A DNA stretch of 64,000 nucleotides. It comes from Paenibacillus campinasensis (GTDB lineage: Bacteria; Bacillota; Bacilli; Paenibacillales; Paenibacillaceae). Numbering within the stretch: position 1 is the first letter of the stretch; the number at the start of each line of letters is the position of its first letter. The translations under genes and the position numbers were made by a program. Below are positions 16,617 to 25,810 of the stretch, piece by piece. The notes under the pieces are model-generated. The model saw nothing but the letters and a program-made list of their open reading frames with translations. It ran no database searches and had not been told where the DNA came from. Where the stretch lies: positions 62,001-126,000 of the forward strand of contig NZ_NPBY01000044.1 in NCBI RefSeq assembly GCF_002272015.1, in the 5' to 3' direction.

Positions 16617-18344
16617 CTATCTTAATATATCGATATAGTCAATCGCGAGAGATTCGTTCAATTTGTCGATGACGATTTCGTTCGCCCCTTGGCGAAGCTT
16701 CACATTGACCGTTACCGTCGTAAACTGTCTGTCGCTAGAGGGTATTGCTGCGCGTGCAGCCTGCTTGCCGCTTAGCTTGATCTCAAGCGTCTCCTCCGAC
16801 GCCGAGCGGTTCGAAGCAGCGATGCGCAGCTGATATTCGCCTGCTTGTGGCACGATGACATTCGCAAACTTCACTGCGCCCGTGCCCTCACCTGCGCCGG
16901 ATGCGATCCCTCCGCCCGAAGCAAACGGGTTGCTTTCTGCCCATGCCCCGCCTTCTGCTTGACCATACTCCGCTTCATAGCGCGTCAGCTCCATCGCCTC
17001 TATAGTCGTGCCTTCAGGCGCTTGAATCCCCAGTGTGTTCATGCCTGCTTCCAGCGGAACGCTAGCCCAGGCATAGCCAGCTTCGCCGCCTTCAACAAGA
17101 GGCAGCTCCAGCCTGCTCTTCTCCTCACCATTGACGTCCAGGATCACTTCATCTCCGCCTCCGCTGTAGTGCAGCAGAACCGGCATTTCTCCCTGAACGG
17201 TTGATGGAATAAGGTCAAATAGCAGCTTCCCTTCCTCCATCACAGCATATTCCGCGCGATAGACTCCCTCCCCGGACGGCACTTCAATGGCCGTATCCAG
17301 CGACAGCGGCTGGCCAAATACCGGCATCCCCTGCTCATCCCAGGATACTTTCTGCGCTCTGGCCTTCCGATTGCTCCAGCCATCGTGAACGCCGCTTGTG
17401 GCGTGGTATACAATCCAGGTTTCGCTTCCGTCCGGTGAGCTGGTGAACGAGTTATGTCCCGGACCGTACACTTCAGCCTCCTCGTCCATAACCATAAGCG
17501 GCTGTTCCAGCTTCGTCCAGTCGTCCGGCTGGAGCGGATCTCCGCCCTCCTTCAAGGTCAGCAAGCCAATGCTGTAAAACGGGGTCCAGCTGCCTGCGCC
17601 GGAATACGCGATAAACAAGCGGCCTTGATGCTTCAGAATCGCCTGGCCCTCCTGTATATACGGCGGGCCGCCCGCCCGCTCCCAATCCAGCGTCGGCTCG
17701 CTCAGCAGCACGCGCGGGCCGCTGATCGTCAGCGGATCGCTCATCGGGGCAATATACGTATTCTGGCTGATGTTGATGTCGCCTTCCCAGCCTGACCATA
17801 CGAAGTAAAGCTGATCCTCGTGCTCCATCACAAGCCCGTCAATCGCCCATTTGTCGCTGCCATCGTCGATTTTGCCGCGGAATTCGTACTCCCCGAGCGG
17901 ATCGTCGCTGAGCGCCTCCAGCGCATACATCCGGTGATTCTCATTCTGTCCGTCATCAGCTGCAAAGTAGATATACCATTTCCCCTGTATGTATTGCAGC
18001 TCCGGAGCCCATAGGTTCGCGGAGTACATCGTGCCAATCGGCGGATACCATACCACCTTGCGCTCGGCCTGACGGAAATCGATCGTGCGCGATTTCATAA
18101 CCATAATGTCAGCCCCGTTATGGGTAAACGTCATATAATAGTAACCATCCTTATAGACAACACTCGGGTCCGGTGTATCCATGTCTACAATGGTGTTTTT
18201 GAATGTACCGCCATGACCGGCATAGGCTGTCATATTCCCTTCACTCCCATCCTGCTTGTTTCCTGCTACGAGCCATACGATCAGGACGATCATGGCAAAG
18301 GCAGCCCCGAGAGCCGCCAATGGATAAGCGATTTTTTTGTTCAT
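16617..18344 (-). CDS. Membrane-anchored GH43 glycosidase with C-terminal carbohydrate-binding-like domain
   Basis: A 575-residue protein. Residues 4-27 form an uncleaved-looking membrane helix with no lipobox. The five-bladed GH43 domain spans about 50-350, with catalytic base Asp59 (TPDPSVVY), pKa modulator Asp169 (WAIDG) and acid Glu232 (IQEGQAIL). After it come beta-rich segments and a CBM6/35-like end (YEAEYGQAEGG, then IDYIDILR). GH43 enzymes cleave alpha-L-arabinofuranosides or beta-xylosides in hemicellulose and arabinan. It is a paralogue of the secreted enzyme at 23880 (shared WSGWEGD). The surface position suits trimming of oligosaccharides before import. Confidence 0.88.
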   Translation of the reverse strand: MNKKIAYPLAALGAAFAMIVLIVWLVAGNKQDGSEGNMTAYAGHGGTFKNTIVDMDTPDPSVVYKDGYYYMTFTHNGADIMVMKSRTIDFRQAERKVVWYPPIGTMYSANLWAPELQYIQGKWYIYFAADDGQNENHRMYALEALSDDPLGEYEFRGKIDDGSDKWAIDGLVMEHEDQLYFVWSGWEGDINISQNTYIAPMSDPLTISGPRVLLSEPTLDWERAGGPPYIQEGQAILKHQGRLFIAYSGAGSWTPFYSIGLLTLKEGGDPLQPDDWTKLEQPLMVMDEEAEVYGPGHNSFTSSPDGSETWIVYHATSGVHDGWSNRKARAQKVSWDEQGMPVFGQPLSLDTAIEVPSGEGVYRAEYAVMEEGKLLFDLIPSTVQGEMPVLLHYSGGGDEVILDVNGEEKSRLELPLVEGGEAGYAWASVPLEAGMNTLGIQAPEGTTIEAMELTRYEAEYGQAEGGAWAESNPFASGGGIASGAGEGTGAVKFANVIVPQAGEYQLRIAASNRSASEETLEIKLSGKQAARAAIPSSDRQFTTVTVNVKLRQGANEIVIDKLNESLAIDYIDILR

Positions 18345-18398
18345 GCAGTCATCTCCCTTTCTCCGCTCCCCCTATCCGAGGGTACATCGCTGCTGGTT

Positions 18399-19232
18399 CT
18401 ATTTGACCGCTGATTGCGTAATAGCTTTCACAAAAGAGCGCTGGCCAGCGATGAAAATAATGAGCACCGGCAAGGTCGCAATCGTTGTCATCGCCATCAG
18501 CTTGCCATAAGCCTGCGTATAGCTGCCCTGCGACATCAACGCAATCCCGGCTGTAATCGTGCGCATCTCTGGCGAAGTGGTAGCATAAAGCGGCCATACG
18601 AAATCGTTATAAATGCCCATAAACGTAAAGATCCCAAGAGTAACCATAATCGATACGGACGCCGGCAGCAATATCCGCGCGTAAATCTGCCACTTGTTAG
18701 CACCGTCAATGCGCGCTGCCTCTTCAATTTCCTTCGGGAAGGAGATGAAGAACTGGTACAGCAAAAACACACCGAACGCACCGGCGGTATACGGCAGCAC
18801 CAGCGCAGCGTACGTATTGATCAATCCGAGTCCGTTGAACTCCATGTACATCGGCAGGAACGTCAGCACCCCGGGAATCATCAAGGACGCGATGAACATC
18901 GAGAACAACGTTTTGCGAAACGGCATATCGCTCAAGCGGGCAAGCGCATACGCTGCCATCGAATCGATCAGCAGCACAATGGCCGTGCCGATCATGCCGA
19001 CCGACAGGGAGTTCATGATCCAGCGCATGATTGGCACATTCATCAGATCTCCGTTCAAGCCTTGAATGTAGTTATCCAGCGTCGGTTTTTTCGGAATGAA
19101 ATTCATCTGTCCGGCAAGCGCCTCAAAGTCGTTTTTCAAGGAGGTTGACAGCATCCAGATTAAAGGGAGCAGAAATACAGCGGCCAATAGGACAGCCAGT
19201 GCAACCAGCATGGTTTGGCGCAGTTTGTTCAT
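18399..19232 (-). CDS. Carbohydrate ABC transporter permease, MalG type
   Basis: A 277-residue permease with about six helices and the EAA loop EEAARIDGANKWQIYARILLP. GGAGG nine bases before the ATG at 19232 fixes the start, one base after the stop of the partner permease (TAACATG). With the MalF-type permease and the lipoprotein at 20225 it forms an oligosaccharide importer. No ATPase gene is present in the cluster, so a shared MsmX-type ATPase is inferred. Confidence 0.92.
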   Translation of the reverse strand: MNKLRQTMLVALAVLLAAVFLLPLIWMLSTSLKNDFEALAGQMNFIPKKPTLDNYIQGLNGDLMNVPIMRWIMNSLSVGMIGTAIVLLIDSMAAYALARLSDMPFRKTLFSMFIASLMIPGVLTFLPMYMEFNGLGLINTYAALVLPYTAGAFGVFLLYQFFISFPKEIEEAARIDGANKWQIYARILLPASVSIMVTLGIFTFMGIYNDFVWPLYATTSPEMRTITAGIALMSQGSYTQAYGKLMAMTTIATLPVLIIFIAGQRSFVKAITQSAVK

Positions 19233-19233
19233 G

Positions 19234-20130
19234 TTAGTTCCCCTCCTTGCGTCCATAGGTCAGTCGATATTGCACCACAGAGATGACCATAATGATCAGC
19301 GCCATCATAATCGCCATCGCTGACGCTGAGCCAACCTCTTTGCGAATAAAGGCATGATCCAGCACATTCATGAGCAGCACCCGGGTCGTGTCCCCAGGAC
19401 CTCCGCGAGTCAGCAGGAACGGCTGCGCATAAATATTGAAGGAGGCAATCGTTGAAGTGATCATCACAAACAGCATGACAGGCCGGATCGAAGGCAATGT
19501 AATATGCCTGAATTTGCTCCATGCATTGGCCCCGTCAATCGAAGCAGCTTCATAATAATCCTCCGGCACCTCATTAAGCGCATTAATAAAAATAATCATA
19601 TTAAAGCCGATGGTCCACCACAGTGTCGTGGCAATCAGGGAAATCCATACCCACGGCGTATCGGTCAGCCACGGAATGGACGCAATGCCGAGCTGCTGCA
19701 GCATACTGTTCAGAAAACCAGCATTGGTATCAAACATCATCAGCCAGATGACCGCCATAACCGAAGCCGAAATCGCATAAGGCATAAAATAAAACGTACG
19801 GAACAGCCCCCTGATTCTACGCGGCAGTGCGTTGACGAGCAGCGCAATGCCCAGTCCGACCAAGATCAGCAGCGGCACCGAGAACAGCACGAATTGAATC
19901 GTCACCCACAGTCCGTTGAAGAACAAGGCATTCTCATAGGTTCCCGAAGTAAAGATCGCAATATAATTGCTTAGTCCGACAAACGGATGCTCCTGCGACA
20001 GCAGCTCGAAATCATGCAGGCTGATGTAAATGCCATAGCCTATCGGAAACAGCATAAATGCCGCAAAGCACAGCGTGTATGGCAAAGCAAACAGCGAGGA
20101 GCTTAACCGGGACTTCCAGGTTGTTTTCAC
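19234..20130 (-). CDS. Carbohydrate ABC transporter permease, MalF type
   Basis: A 298-residue permease starting at GTG with GGGGG eight bases upstream. It has six hydrophobic helices (first FALPYTLCFAAFMLFPIGYG) and the EAA loop YEAASIDGANAWSKFRHITLP. It is tightly coupled to the MalG-type gene and separated from the receptor gene by a 94-base gap containing a hairpin (20174-20203) that may lower permease expression relative to the receptor. Confidence 0.92.
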   Translation of the reverse strand: MKTTWKSRLSSSLFALPYTLCFAAFMLFPIGYGIYISLHDFELLSQEHPFVGLSNYIAIFTSGTYENALFFNGLWVTIQFVLFSVPLLILVGLGIALLVNALPRRIRGLFRTFYFMPYAISASVMAVIWLMMFDTNAGFLNSMLQQLGIASIPWLTDTPWVWISLIATTLWWTIGFNMIIFINALNEVPEDYYEAASIDGANAWSKFRHITLPSIRPVMLFVMITSTIASFNIYAQPFLLTRGGPGDTTRVLLMNVLDHAFIRKEVGSASAMAIMMALIIMVISVVQYRLTYGRKEGN

Positions 20131-20173
20131 ACGTATAACCCCCTACAACTTTTCATGAACTTTCGGCATCGCT

Positions 20174-20203
20174 GAAAAAGGGAAGGACGGAGCGGCTCCG
20201 TCC
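20174..20203 (-). terminator. Partial terminator between receptor and permease genes
   Basis: On the minus strand GGACGGAG and CTCCGTCC pair around CCG, followed by TTCCCTTTTT. Its place between the solute-binding protein and the permeases suggests leaky termination giving more receptor than channel. Confidence 0.6.
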
Positions 20204-20224
20204 CTGTCCCATATGACACCCAGC

Positions 20225-21487
20225 TTATTTGATCGCCTGTCTCGATTTGGCAACCGCATCGTCCATCGCCTGCTGGGCAGGTTTCTTGCCAAGAAGCGCA
20301 TTGTTCAGCTCGCCCCAGATCGGCTCGGAAATCGTTGGCCAGTTCAGCACATCCGGTGCAAACTGTACATAGGAGAAGCTTTCGGCAATCGCGCTTTGCG
20401 GCAGCGCCTTAAACTCTTCGCTTTCCAGCATCGGCTTGGCTGCCAGCGCCTGGCCTGACTCCGCCCAATCCAGGGAATTGGAAGCGACGTATTTCAGGAA
20501 ATCGCCAATGCCTGCCAGCACATTCTCGTCTGTCACATCACGCGGAACCGCAAAGTTATGCGACCCTCCATATACAGCCTGCTTCGCTTTGCCGATTTGC
20601 GGAACCGGCGCTACACCATAGTTCAGACCCGCTTCATCGAACTGGGATTTCATCCAAGGCCCGTTAAATTGAATCGCATTTTTGCCTTGCAGGAACAATG
20701 TGTTCTCTCCATCCTGCTGCACGTTGGCCGGCGATACGCCCATATCGATCAGGCTGCGCAGCCACTCAACCATCTCAACCGCTTCCGGCGAGTTGTATGC
20801 CACATCGCTGCCGTTCCACAGCTCTCCACCGTTCTGCCACACGAGGGTCGGGAAAATGAACTGCTGCGGCCACAGTGTCGGCACAACATAACCGTATACG
20901 CCCGCGCCTTGATCCGTCAGTTGTTGAGTTGCATTCTCAAACTCCTCGCGCGTGGTCGGCGGCGAAGCAATGCCCGCCTTCTCGAACAGATCCTCGTTGT
21001 AATACATGACCAGCGGATGGATATCCAGCGGAATGCCGTACCATTTGCCTTCAATCGTGGCATAGTCAATGGCCGCTTCCACATAGTCCGATTTGCTTAG
21101 GCCCGCATTCGCAGCGATTTCATCAATCGCCTGCAGCTGGCCTTTATTCTGATAGGTCGGAATTTGATCAAGATGCATAATTACCAAATCCGGACGATCC
21201 TTGGCTGCACTCAGCGCGACGTCAAGCTGCTTGTAATACTCCCCGTTCGGCTGGATGACAAACTTGACGCTGTACTGGTCCTGTGATGCGTTGTACCGAT
21301 CCACAATCTGCTTCATGAACGGGCCGTCTGCGCCAGAGAACGGAGACCAGAACAGCAGCTCCGTTTTGCCGCTCTTGCCGCCTTCCCCGGAGCTTTGCCC
21401 CCCGGAACCGCTCTGACCGCCACAGCCTGCCATCACGAGCGCGACCATGATCACAAGCGTAAGCAAGGATGACCATTTTTTTCTCAT
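20225..21487 (-). CDS. Carbohydrate-binding lipoprotein of the arabinan-type ABC importer
   Basis: A 420-residue receptor with GAGGGGG before the ATG. Lipobox VMAGC (Cys22) anchors it outside the membrane; a Gly/Ser-rich linker follows. The mature domain starts ELLFWSPFSGADGPFMKQI and includes VMYYNEDLFEKAGI and NAIQFNGPWMKSQF, typical of family 1 sugar receptors. Aromatic-rich stretches suit oligosaccharide binding. It heads the permease operon, downstream of a candidate cre box, and is paralogous to the kinase-linked lipoprotein at 15235. The ligand, probably arabino- or xylo-oligosaccharide, is inferred from the GH43 neighbours. Confidence 0.9.
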   Translation of the reverse strand: MRKKWSSLLTLVIMVALVMAGCGGQSGSGGQSSGEGGKSGKTELLFWSPFSGADGPFMKQIVDRYNASQDQYSVKFVIQPNGEYYKQLDVALSAAKDRPDLVIMHLDQIPTYQNKGQLQAIDEIAANAGLSKSDYVEAAIDYATIEGKWYGIPLDIHPLVMYYNEDLFEKAGIASPPTTREEFENATQQLTDQGAGVYGYVVPTLWPQQFIFPTLVWQNGGELWNGSDVAYNSPEAVEMVEWLRSLIDMGVSPANVQQDGENTLFLQGKNAIQFNGPWMKSQFDEAGLNYGVAPVPQIGKAKQAVYGGSHNFAVPRDVTDENVLAGIGDFLKYVASNSLDWAESGQALAAKPMLESEEFKALPQSAIAESFSYVQFAPDVLNWPTISEPIWGELNNALLGKKPAQQAMDDAVAKSRQAIK

Positions 21488-21520
21488 TTGGATTACCCCC
21501 TCAGGATGTTCGATTTAATA

Positions 21521-21535
21521 ATGGAAGCGGATTCT
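21521..21535. promoter_or_regulatory. Candidate cre (CcpA) box before the receptor gene
   Basis: ATGGAAGCGGATTCT fits the relaxed consensus WTGNAANCGNWNNCW but misses several positions of stricter forms. It lies 34 bases upstream of the start at 21487. Confidence 0.35.
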
Positions 21536-21609
21536 CTTCCTCGCTTCTCATCTTAAGCGCCGGACATGGGCAAAGATATGTCATCTCTTTCGATGAAATG
21601 GACATTTTT

Positions 21610-23604
21610 TTAGAAGCCTAATGCCGTCCATTCCACCGCTTCCAATCGCATATCAAGCCTGGCTTCAACCAGGACCGCGCAGATATCCTCTGTCCATGGC
21701 TCGCTTGCGATCAGCTCACGCCCATACCAGATGCGCAGCTGTCCGCCCTGCCGCTGCAGGTGAACGGTGCCTGTGTGCTCTCCTGCTGCCGCAGGCAGAT
21801 CCAGGCGCAGCTGCTTCCCCGCGGATGCTATTGCTGTGAGCTGTAGCGGCGAATTGCCCCATCTGCCCTTCACATCAAAGCGAAGCTTGCAATCCATCGC
21901 ATCGAACGGATGAAGCAGCTCGATCGCCGCTGCCTCCTTATCGCGCAAGCGCCCTTGGAGCGCTCCGCCCTCCATTCTCCACGCCCCTTGCCGCACATTA
22001 ACAAACGGAAGGAAGCGGCTCGCCGTTTGTTCTGACAGCGCCAAATGTCCTGTCAATGCCACCCCGGCAAACGCGGCAGCCGTATAATGGGTAGTCAAGC
22101 CGAACCGTGGTTTGTCTGCCGCTTCAAGGGGCTGCAAATGAGTCTCTAGCATTGTCATTCCATCAAGCTTGATCGATATATGATCGCCCGTGACCGCCAG
22201 CAGGAGCTGGTGATACACGTCAAACCGAAACCGATCCGGCACTTTCACCGTCATTGGGTCCAGCTGCACTCCGGCAACTGTCTCATATATGCCAATCGTC
22301 CGTTTGCCAACGTCCAGCAGCACCTCCGCCACATGCTGCTCGCTTAAATATCGGGCGGTAACGCCGTATAGTCCTCCCATATGATGGGGCTGCCAGCGAA
22401 GATTCACCTCAAACAGCGCTGCCTTGTAGCTGTGCTCCAGCAGCAGCCGGGCCGTTCCGACCGTGCTCTGCTGCTCCAGCTGCCGGTTTCGGACATGCCA
22501 TGTGCCGTTCACATTGTGCCAGCTGCTGCCCGGCTGGATCCCGTTGCTGCCGTCAAACAGATCGCGAAAGCCCGGGAACGCCGGTGCATCGCATTCCTCG
22601 CTGCTCGGACCGGGAACCCACATATTGTCGCCAAGCCAGAGCAAAGGATCAATTCGCATCTGACGGCGTTCCTCCCCGGAGTCAGCACCTTTCCCCTGCT
22701 CGTCCTTCGCATCCAGACGATCGCGTCCATGGTAAACGACCCAGTCATCCACATTGTTCGGCGCTTTGACCACACTGTTATGCCCTACCCCTTCCACCTG
22801 CGCGCTCTGACGCAGCAGTGGCTGGTATGTCTGCTCGTCCGGAAATTTCGTCCACGTCAGATCAGCGATGGATACGCCATCCTGATGACGCGCGGTGCTA
22901 TAGCCAATGTAGTAGTGCGGCTTGGTAAAGGCATTGCCGCTGTACATGCAATAGTGAATGCCGCGCCGCTGCAAATAGAACGCGCCTTCGATCGTATGCC
23001 AGTTGCGTCCATCGCCGAAACGGTTGCGCTCGTAAATCTCTTCGTCCAGCGTCGGCTTGACGATCAGCTTCGGCTTGCCTTCCGGGGTGAGCGGGTCCAG
23101 CATTCGGTCGGCCAGAATGACCGTGCCCGGTCGCTCGCCGTCAATGCCAAGCGTCGCATTCGTCGAATAGAGCAGGACAAGTCCCCCATCCACATCCCGC
23201 ACCACATGCGCATCTATTGAAAAGGTATCAAACAATTGACGCTGAAACTGGAACGGCCCTTGCGGGCGTTCCGATACCGCGACCTGCAAATATTCATAAT
23301 GCACGTCCTCCTCCCCGATCTTCCGGGAGGACACATATAAGTAGAACAAACCGTTATCGTAAAAAACCGCCGGCGCCCAGTAATCGGACTGCCCTTCCCG
23401 CTGATAGCCGTATCCAAGATGGGTCCAATCCACCATATCGCTGGAGTGAAGCACGCTGACACCGCCGCCGGATGTCGCATACGCATAATATTCACCGTTG
23501 AATTTCAGCACGTACGGGTCCGGATTGACACCGGGGTTCAAAGCGCTGTGCTGCTCCGCTGTGGAACGGACTGAAATATGTACCGGGTTTGCAAATGTTC
23601 TCAT
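21610..23604 (-). CDS. Cytoplasmic GH43 glycosidase with C-terminal beta-sandwich
   Basis: A 664-residue enzyme without signal peptide. GGAGG eight bases before the ATG at 23604 sets the start (MRTFANPVHISV). The GH43 propeller has base Asp29 (VNPDPYVLK), Asp131 (SIDAHVV) and acid Glu206 (HTIEGAFYLQ). The second half (about 360-660) is beta-rich and resembles the accessory domain of large GH43 beta-xylosidases/arabinofuranosidases. It should act on oligosaccharides brought in by the neighbouring importer. It is divergent from the secreted GH43 at 23880 and lies upstream of the receptor gene on the same strand. Confidence 0.88.
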   Translation of the reverse strand: MRTFANPVHISVRSTAEQHSALNPGVNPDPYVLKFNGEYYAYATSGGGVSVLHSSDMVDWTHLGYGYQREGQSDYWAPAVFYDNGLFYLYVSSRKIGEEDVHYEYLQVAVSERPQGPFQFQRQLFDTFSIDAHVVRDVDGGLVLLYSTNATLGIDGERPGTVILADRMLDPLTPEGKPKLIVKPTLDEEIYERNRFGDGRNWHTIEGAFYLQRRGIHYCMYSGNAFTKPHYYIGYSTARHQDGVSIADLTWTKFPDEQTYQPLLRQSAQVEGVGHNSVVKAPNNVDDWVVYHGRDRLDAKDEQGKGADSGEERRQMRIDPLLWLGDNMWVPGPSSEECDAPAFPGFRDLFDGSNGIQPGSSWHNVNGTWHVRNRQLEQQSTVGTARLLLEHSYKAALFEVNLRWQPHHMGGLYGVTARYLSEQHVAEVLLDVGKRTIGIYETVAGVQLDPMTVKVPDRFRFDVYHQLLLAVTGDHISIKLDGMTMLETHLQPLEAADKPRFGLTTHYTAAAFAGVALTGHLALSEQTASRFLPFVNVRQGAWRMEGGALQGRLRDKEAAAIELLHPFDAMDCKLRFDVKGRWGNSPLQLTAIASAGKQLRLDLPAAAGEHTGTVHLQRQGGQLRIWYGRELIASEPWTEDICAVLVEARLDMRLEAVEWTALGF

Positions 23605-23835
23605 TTCTATAACCTCCAAGTCTCCCGCTGCATGATCGGCCGGACCACGAGGTATCCACCCTCGTATCTTCCGTCCGCTACAAGTATAGCGAGCGGCGCA
23701 GAGAGTCGGACAGCGCGCATCTTTGGAGATTATGGACGTATTTTTAGATCATCGGCGGCATTTATAGGCTAATGTCCAGTACTTACAAAAAAACGGCCTG
23801 TTGTCACAGGAAAAAACATGGTTTGCTGGAAGTAA

Positions 23836-23858
23836 ATGCGCACATGCATTATGCGCAT
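23836..23858. repeat. Inverted repeat in the divergent GH43 promoter region
   Basis: ATGCGCA and TGCGCAT flank nine bases; the site ends 21 bases before the start at 23880. It could be a regulator site or simply a leader hairpin. Confidence 0.4.
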
Positions 23859-23879
23859 CATTATGAAGGAAGGGGTTGA

Positions 23880-25733
23880 ATGAGGATGACGATGGGATAC
23901 CGCGCTTGGAGGAAGCTGGTGAGCCGGGCGCTGGCCGCACTGCTGATCCTTGGCCTGATGCTTCCGGCGGGAGCAGCCGAGGCGGCAACACATCAAAACC
24001 AGTTTTACAACGTGATTATGCAGGATGGGGCCGACCCTTGGGTCTACCGTCACACGGACGGCTACTATTATTTTACGAAGACGACGGGGAACAACGTGAC
24101 CATTTGGAAAAGCGCCACTTTGAGCGGCTTGGACGCCGCCCCATCGCGAGCCATCGAGACCGGCTGCTGCAACGTATGGGCGCCAGAAATCCACTATATT
24201 AATGGAGCCTGGTATATCTATTACGCCAAAGACGACGGTGACAATGTCAACCACCGGATGTACGTTATGGAGAATACGTCGCCGGATCCGATGCAGGGGA
24301 ACTGGGTACACAAGGGCCAGATTACCGATCCGACCAATAAGTGGGCCATTGATGGTACCGTGCTGCAGGTCGGAGGTCAGCTCTATTTCATCTGGTCTGG
24401 CTGGGAAGGCGACGTGAATGTGCGGCAGAACCTGTACATCGCCGCCATGAGCAATCCGTGGACGATCAGTTCCAACCGGGTTGAGATTGCCCGGCCAACC
24501 TACAGCTGGGAAACGAATCACTCCCCTCATGTCAATGAAGGGCCTCAGGTGATTGTCCGAAACGGTGTGATCAGTCTTGTCTATTCCGCCAGCGGCAGCT
24601 GGACCAATGATTATTGTCTGGGCCTGATCACGGCCAGCACGAACAGCAATCTGTTGTCTGCGTCTTCCTGGACCAAACGCAGTCAGCCGATCTTCTCATC
24701 GGGAAATGGCATGTATGGCCCAGGACATCAATCCTTCACCGTATCGCCGGATGGCAAGGAGGACTGGATGATCTATCATGTCGCCAAGCATCACAATGCG
24801 GGCTGGAATCGGGAAATTCGCGCTCAGAAATTCACCTGGAATGCTGACAACACGCCGAATTTAGGCGTGCCGGTCCCGCCCAATACGCCGATACCGGTTC
24901 CATCGGGCGAGTCTCAGCGCGTTCGCTATGAAGCGGAGGAAGGCACATTCGGAGGTGCAGCCTATGCCTCCCCAGGTCCGGGCAGCTCCGGAGGCATGAA
25001 GGCCGGACATATCGATACCGCGGACAGTTTTGTCGAGTTTTCGGTATACGCAGCAGCGGCTGGTGATTACATCTTGTCCGCTCGCACGGCAAACGGAACG
25101 TCTGGCGGAGGCTGGTCCAATTTGAACATTACCATCAACGGCCGAACATCGCCGTTTCATGTCACGAACAAAGGATGGGATAACTGGGGATTGTCCACGA
25201 TCCGCACCCATCTGAACGCAAGCTGGAATACCGTCCGCTTCACCAAAGGGAACGGCTATGCGGAAATCGACTTTTTTGATCTGACACCGGCGGAGCCTGC
25301 AGCATGGACCGGCTCCATCTACAAACTCATCAATCCAAACAGCGGCAAAGCGCTGGATGTCGCGGGAGGCGAGCGGGGCAACGGCACCAATGTGCAGATA
25401 TGGGAGGATAATAACACCTCCGCCCAAGAATGGCGCGTGACCAGCCTTGGCGATGGCGCGTATACCCTGATCAATCCGAACAGCGGCCGGGCGCTGGATG
25501 TTGCCGGAACAGGCACGGCCGACGGCACCAATGTTCATATTTGGGATGACTTTGGCGGAAATCCGGCCCAGCGCTGGGCAATCATCCGCAGCAACAACGG
25601 CTACAAGCTCATCAACCCGAACAGCGGCAAGGCGCTTGACGTCGCCGGAGGCGGGACAGCAAACGGCACCAATGTGCAGATTTGGAGCGATTATGGCAAT
25701 GCTGCGCAAACGTGGCAGCTGTACAGAAAATAA
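23880..25733 (+). CDS. Secreted GH43 enzyme with CBM35-like and RICIN (CBM13-like) domains
   Basis: A 617-residue exported protein. The signal peptide (about 1-36) ends near PAGAAEAA. The GH43 domain (about 38-345) carries Asp52 (DGADPWVYR), Asp158 (WAIDG) and Glu220 (HVNEGPQVI). Residues about 348-475 form a CBM6/35-type domain (RYEAEEGTFGGAAY to AEIDFFDL). Residues 481-617 are three RICIN repeats, each starting KLINPNSGKALDVAG or similar and containing NGTNVQIW. This suits depolymerisation of arabinan or arabinoxylan outside the cell. GGAAGGGG precedes the start. It is the only plus-strand gene of the locus and a paralogue of the membrane-anchored enzyme at 16617. Confidence 0.9.
   Translation: MRMTMGYRAWRKLVSRALAALLILGLMLPAGAAEAATHQNQFYNVIMQDGADPWVYRHTDGYYYFTKTTGNNVTIWKSATLSGLDAAPSRAIETGCCNVWAPEIHYINGAWYIYYAKDDGDNVNHRMYVMENTSPDPMQGNWVHKGQITDPTNKWAIDGTVLQVGGQLYFIWSGWEGDVNVRQNLYIAAMSNPWTISSNRVEIARPTYSWETNHSPHVNEGPQVIVRNGVISLVYSASGSWTNDYCLGLITASTNSNLLSASSWTKRSQPIFSSGNGMYGPGHQSFTVSPDGKEDWMIYHVAKHHNAGWNREIRAQKFTWNADNTPNLGVPVPPNTPIPVPSGESQRVRYEAEEGTFGGAAYASPGPGSSGGMKAGHIDTADSFVEFSVYAAAAGDYILSARTANGTSGGGWSNLNITINGRTSPFHVTNKGWDNWGLSTIRTHLNASWNTVRFTKGNGYAEIDFFDLTPAEPAAWTGSIYKLINPNSGKALDVAGGERGNGTNVQIWEDNNTSAQEWRVTSLGDGAYTLINPNSGRALDVAGTGTADGTNVHIWDDFGGNPAQRWAIIRSNNGYKLINPNSGKALDVAGGGTANGTNVQIWSDYGNAAQTWQLYRK
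25320..25730 (+). repeat. Three in-frame 141-bp tandem repeats encoding RICIN units
   Basis: Copies begin at 25320, 25461 and 25602, an exact period of 141 bases. All contain near-identical stretches encoding INPNSG and NGTN/DGTN. Similarity is visible at DNA level, so the array may have arisen or been homogenised by recent duplication. Confidence 0.85.
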
Positions 25734-25748
25734 CAATTCGTCATAGCA

Positions 25749-25795
25749 TAAAAACAAGGGGATCACCCGTCACTGCAACATGACAGCGTGATCCC
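25749..25795 (-). terminator. Terminator between convergent GH43 and MFS genes
   Basis: GGGATCAC...GTCA pairs with TGAC...GTGATCCC; on the minus strand CTTGTTTTTAT follows, making it best suited to end the MFS transcript. It may also stop the GH43 transcript. Confidence 0.65.
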
Positions 25796-25810
25796 TATCT
25801 TATGTCGAAG

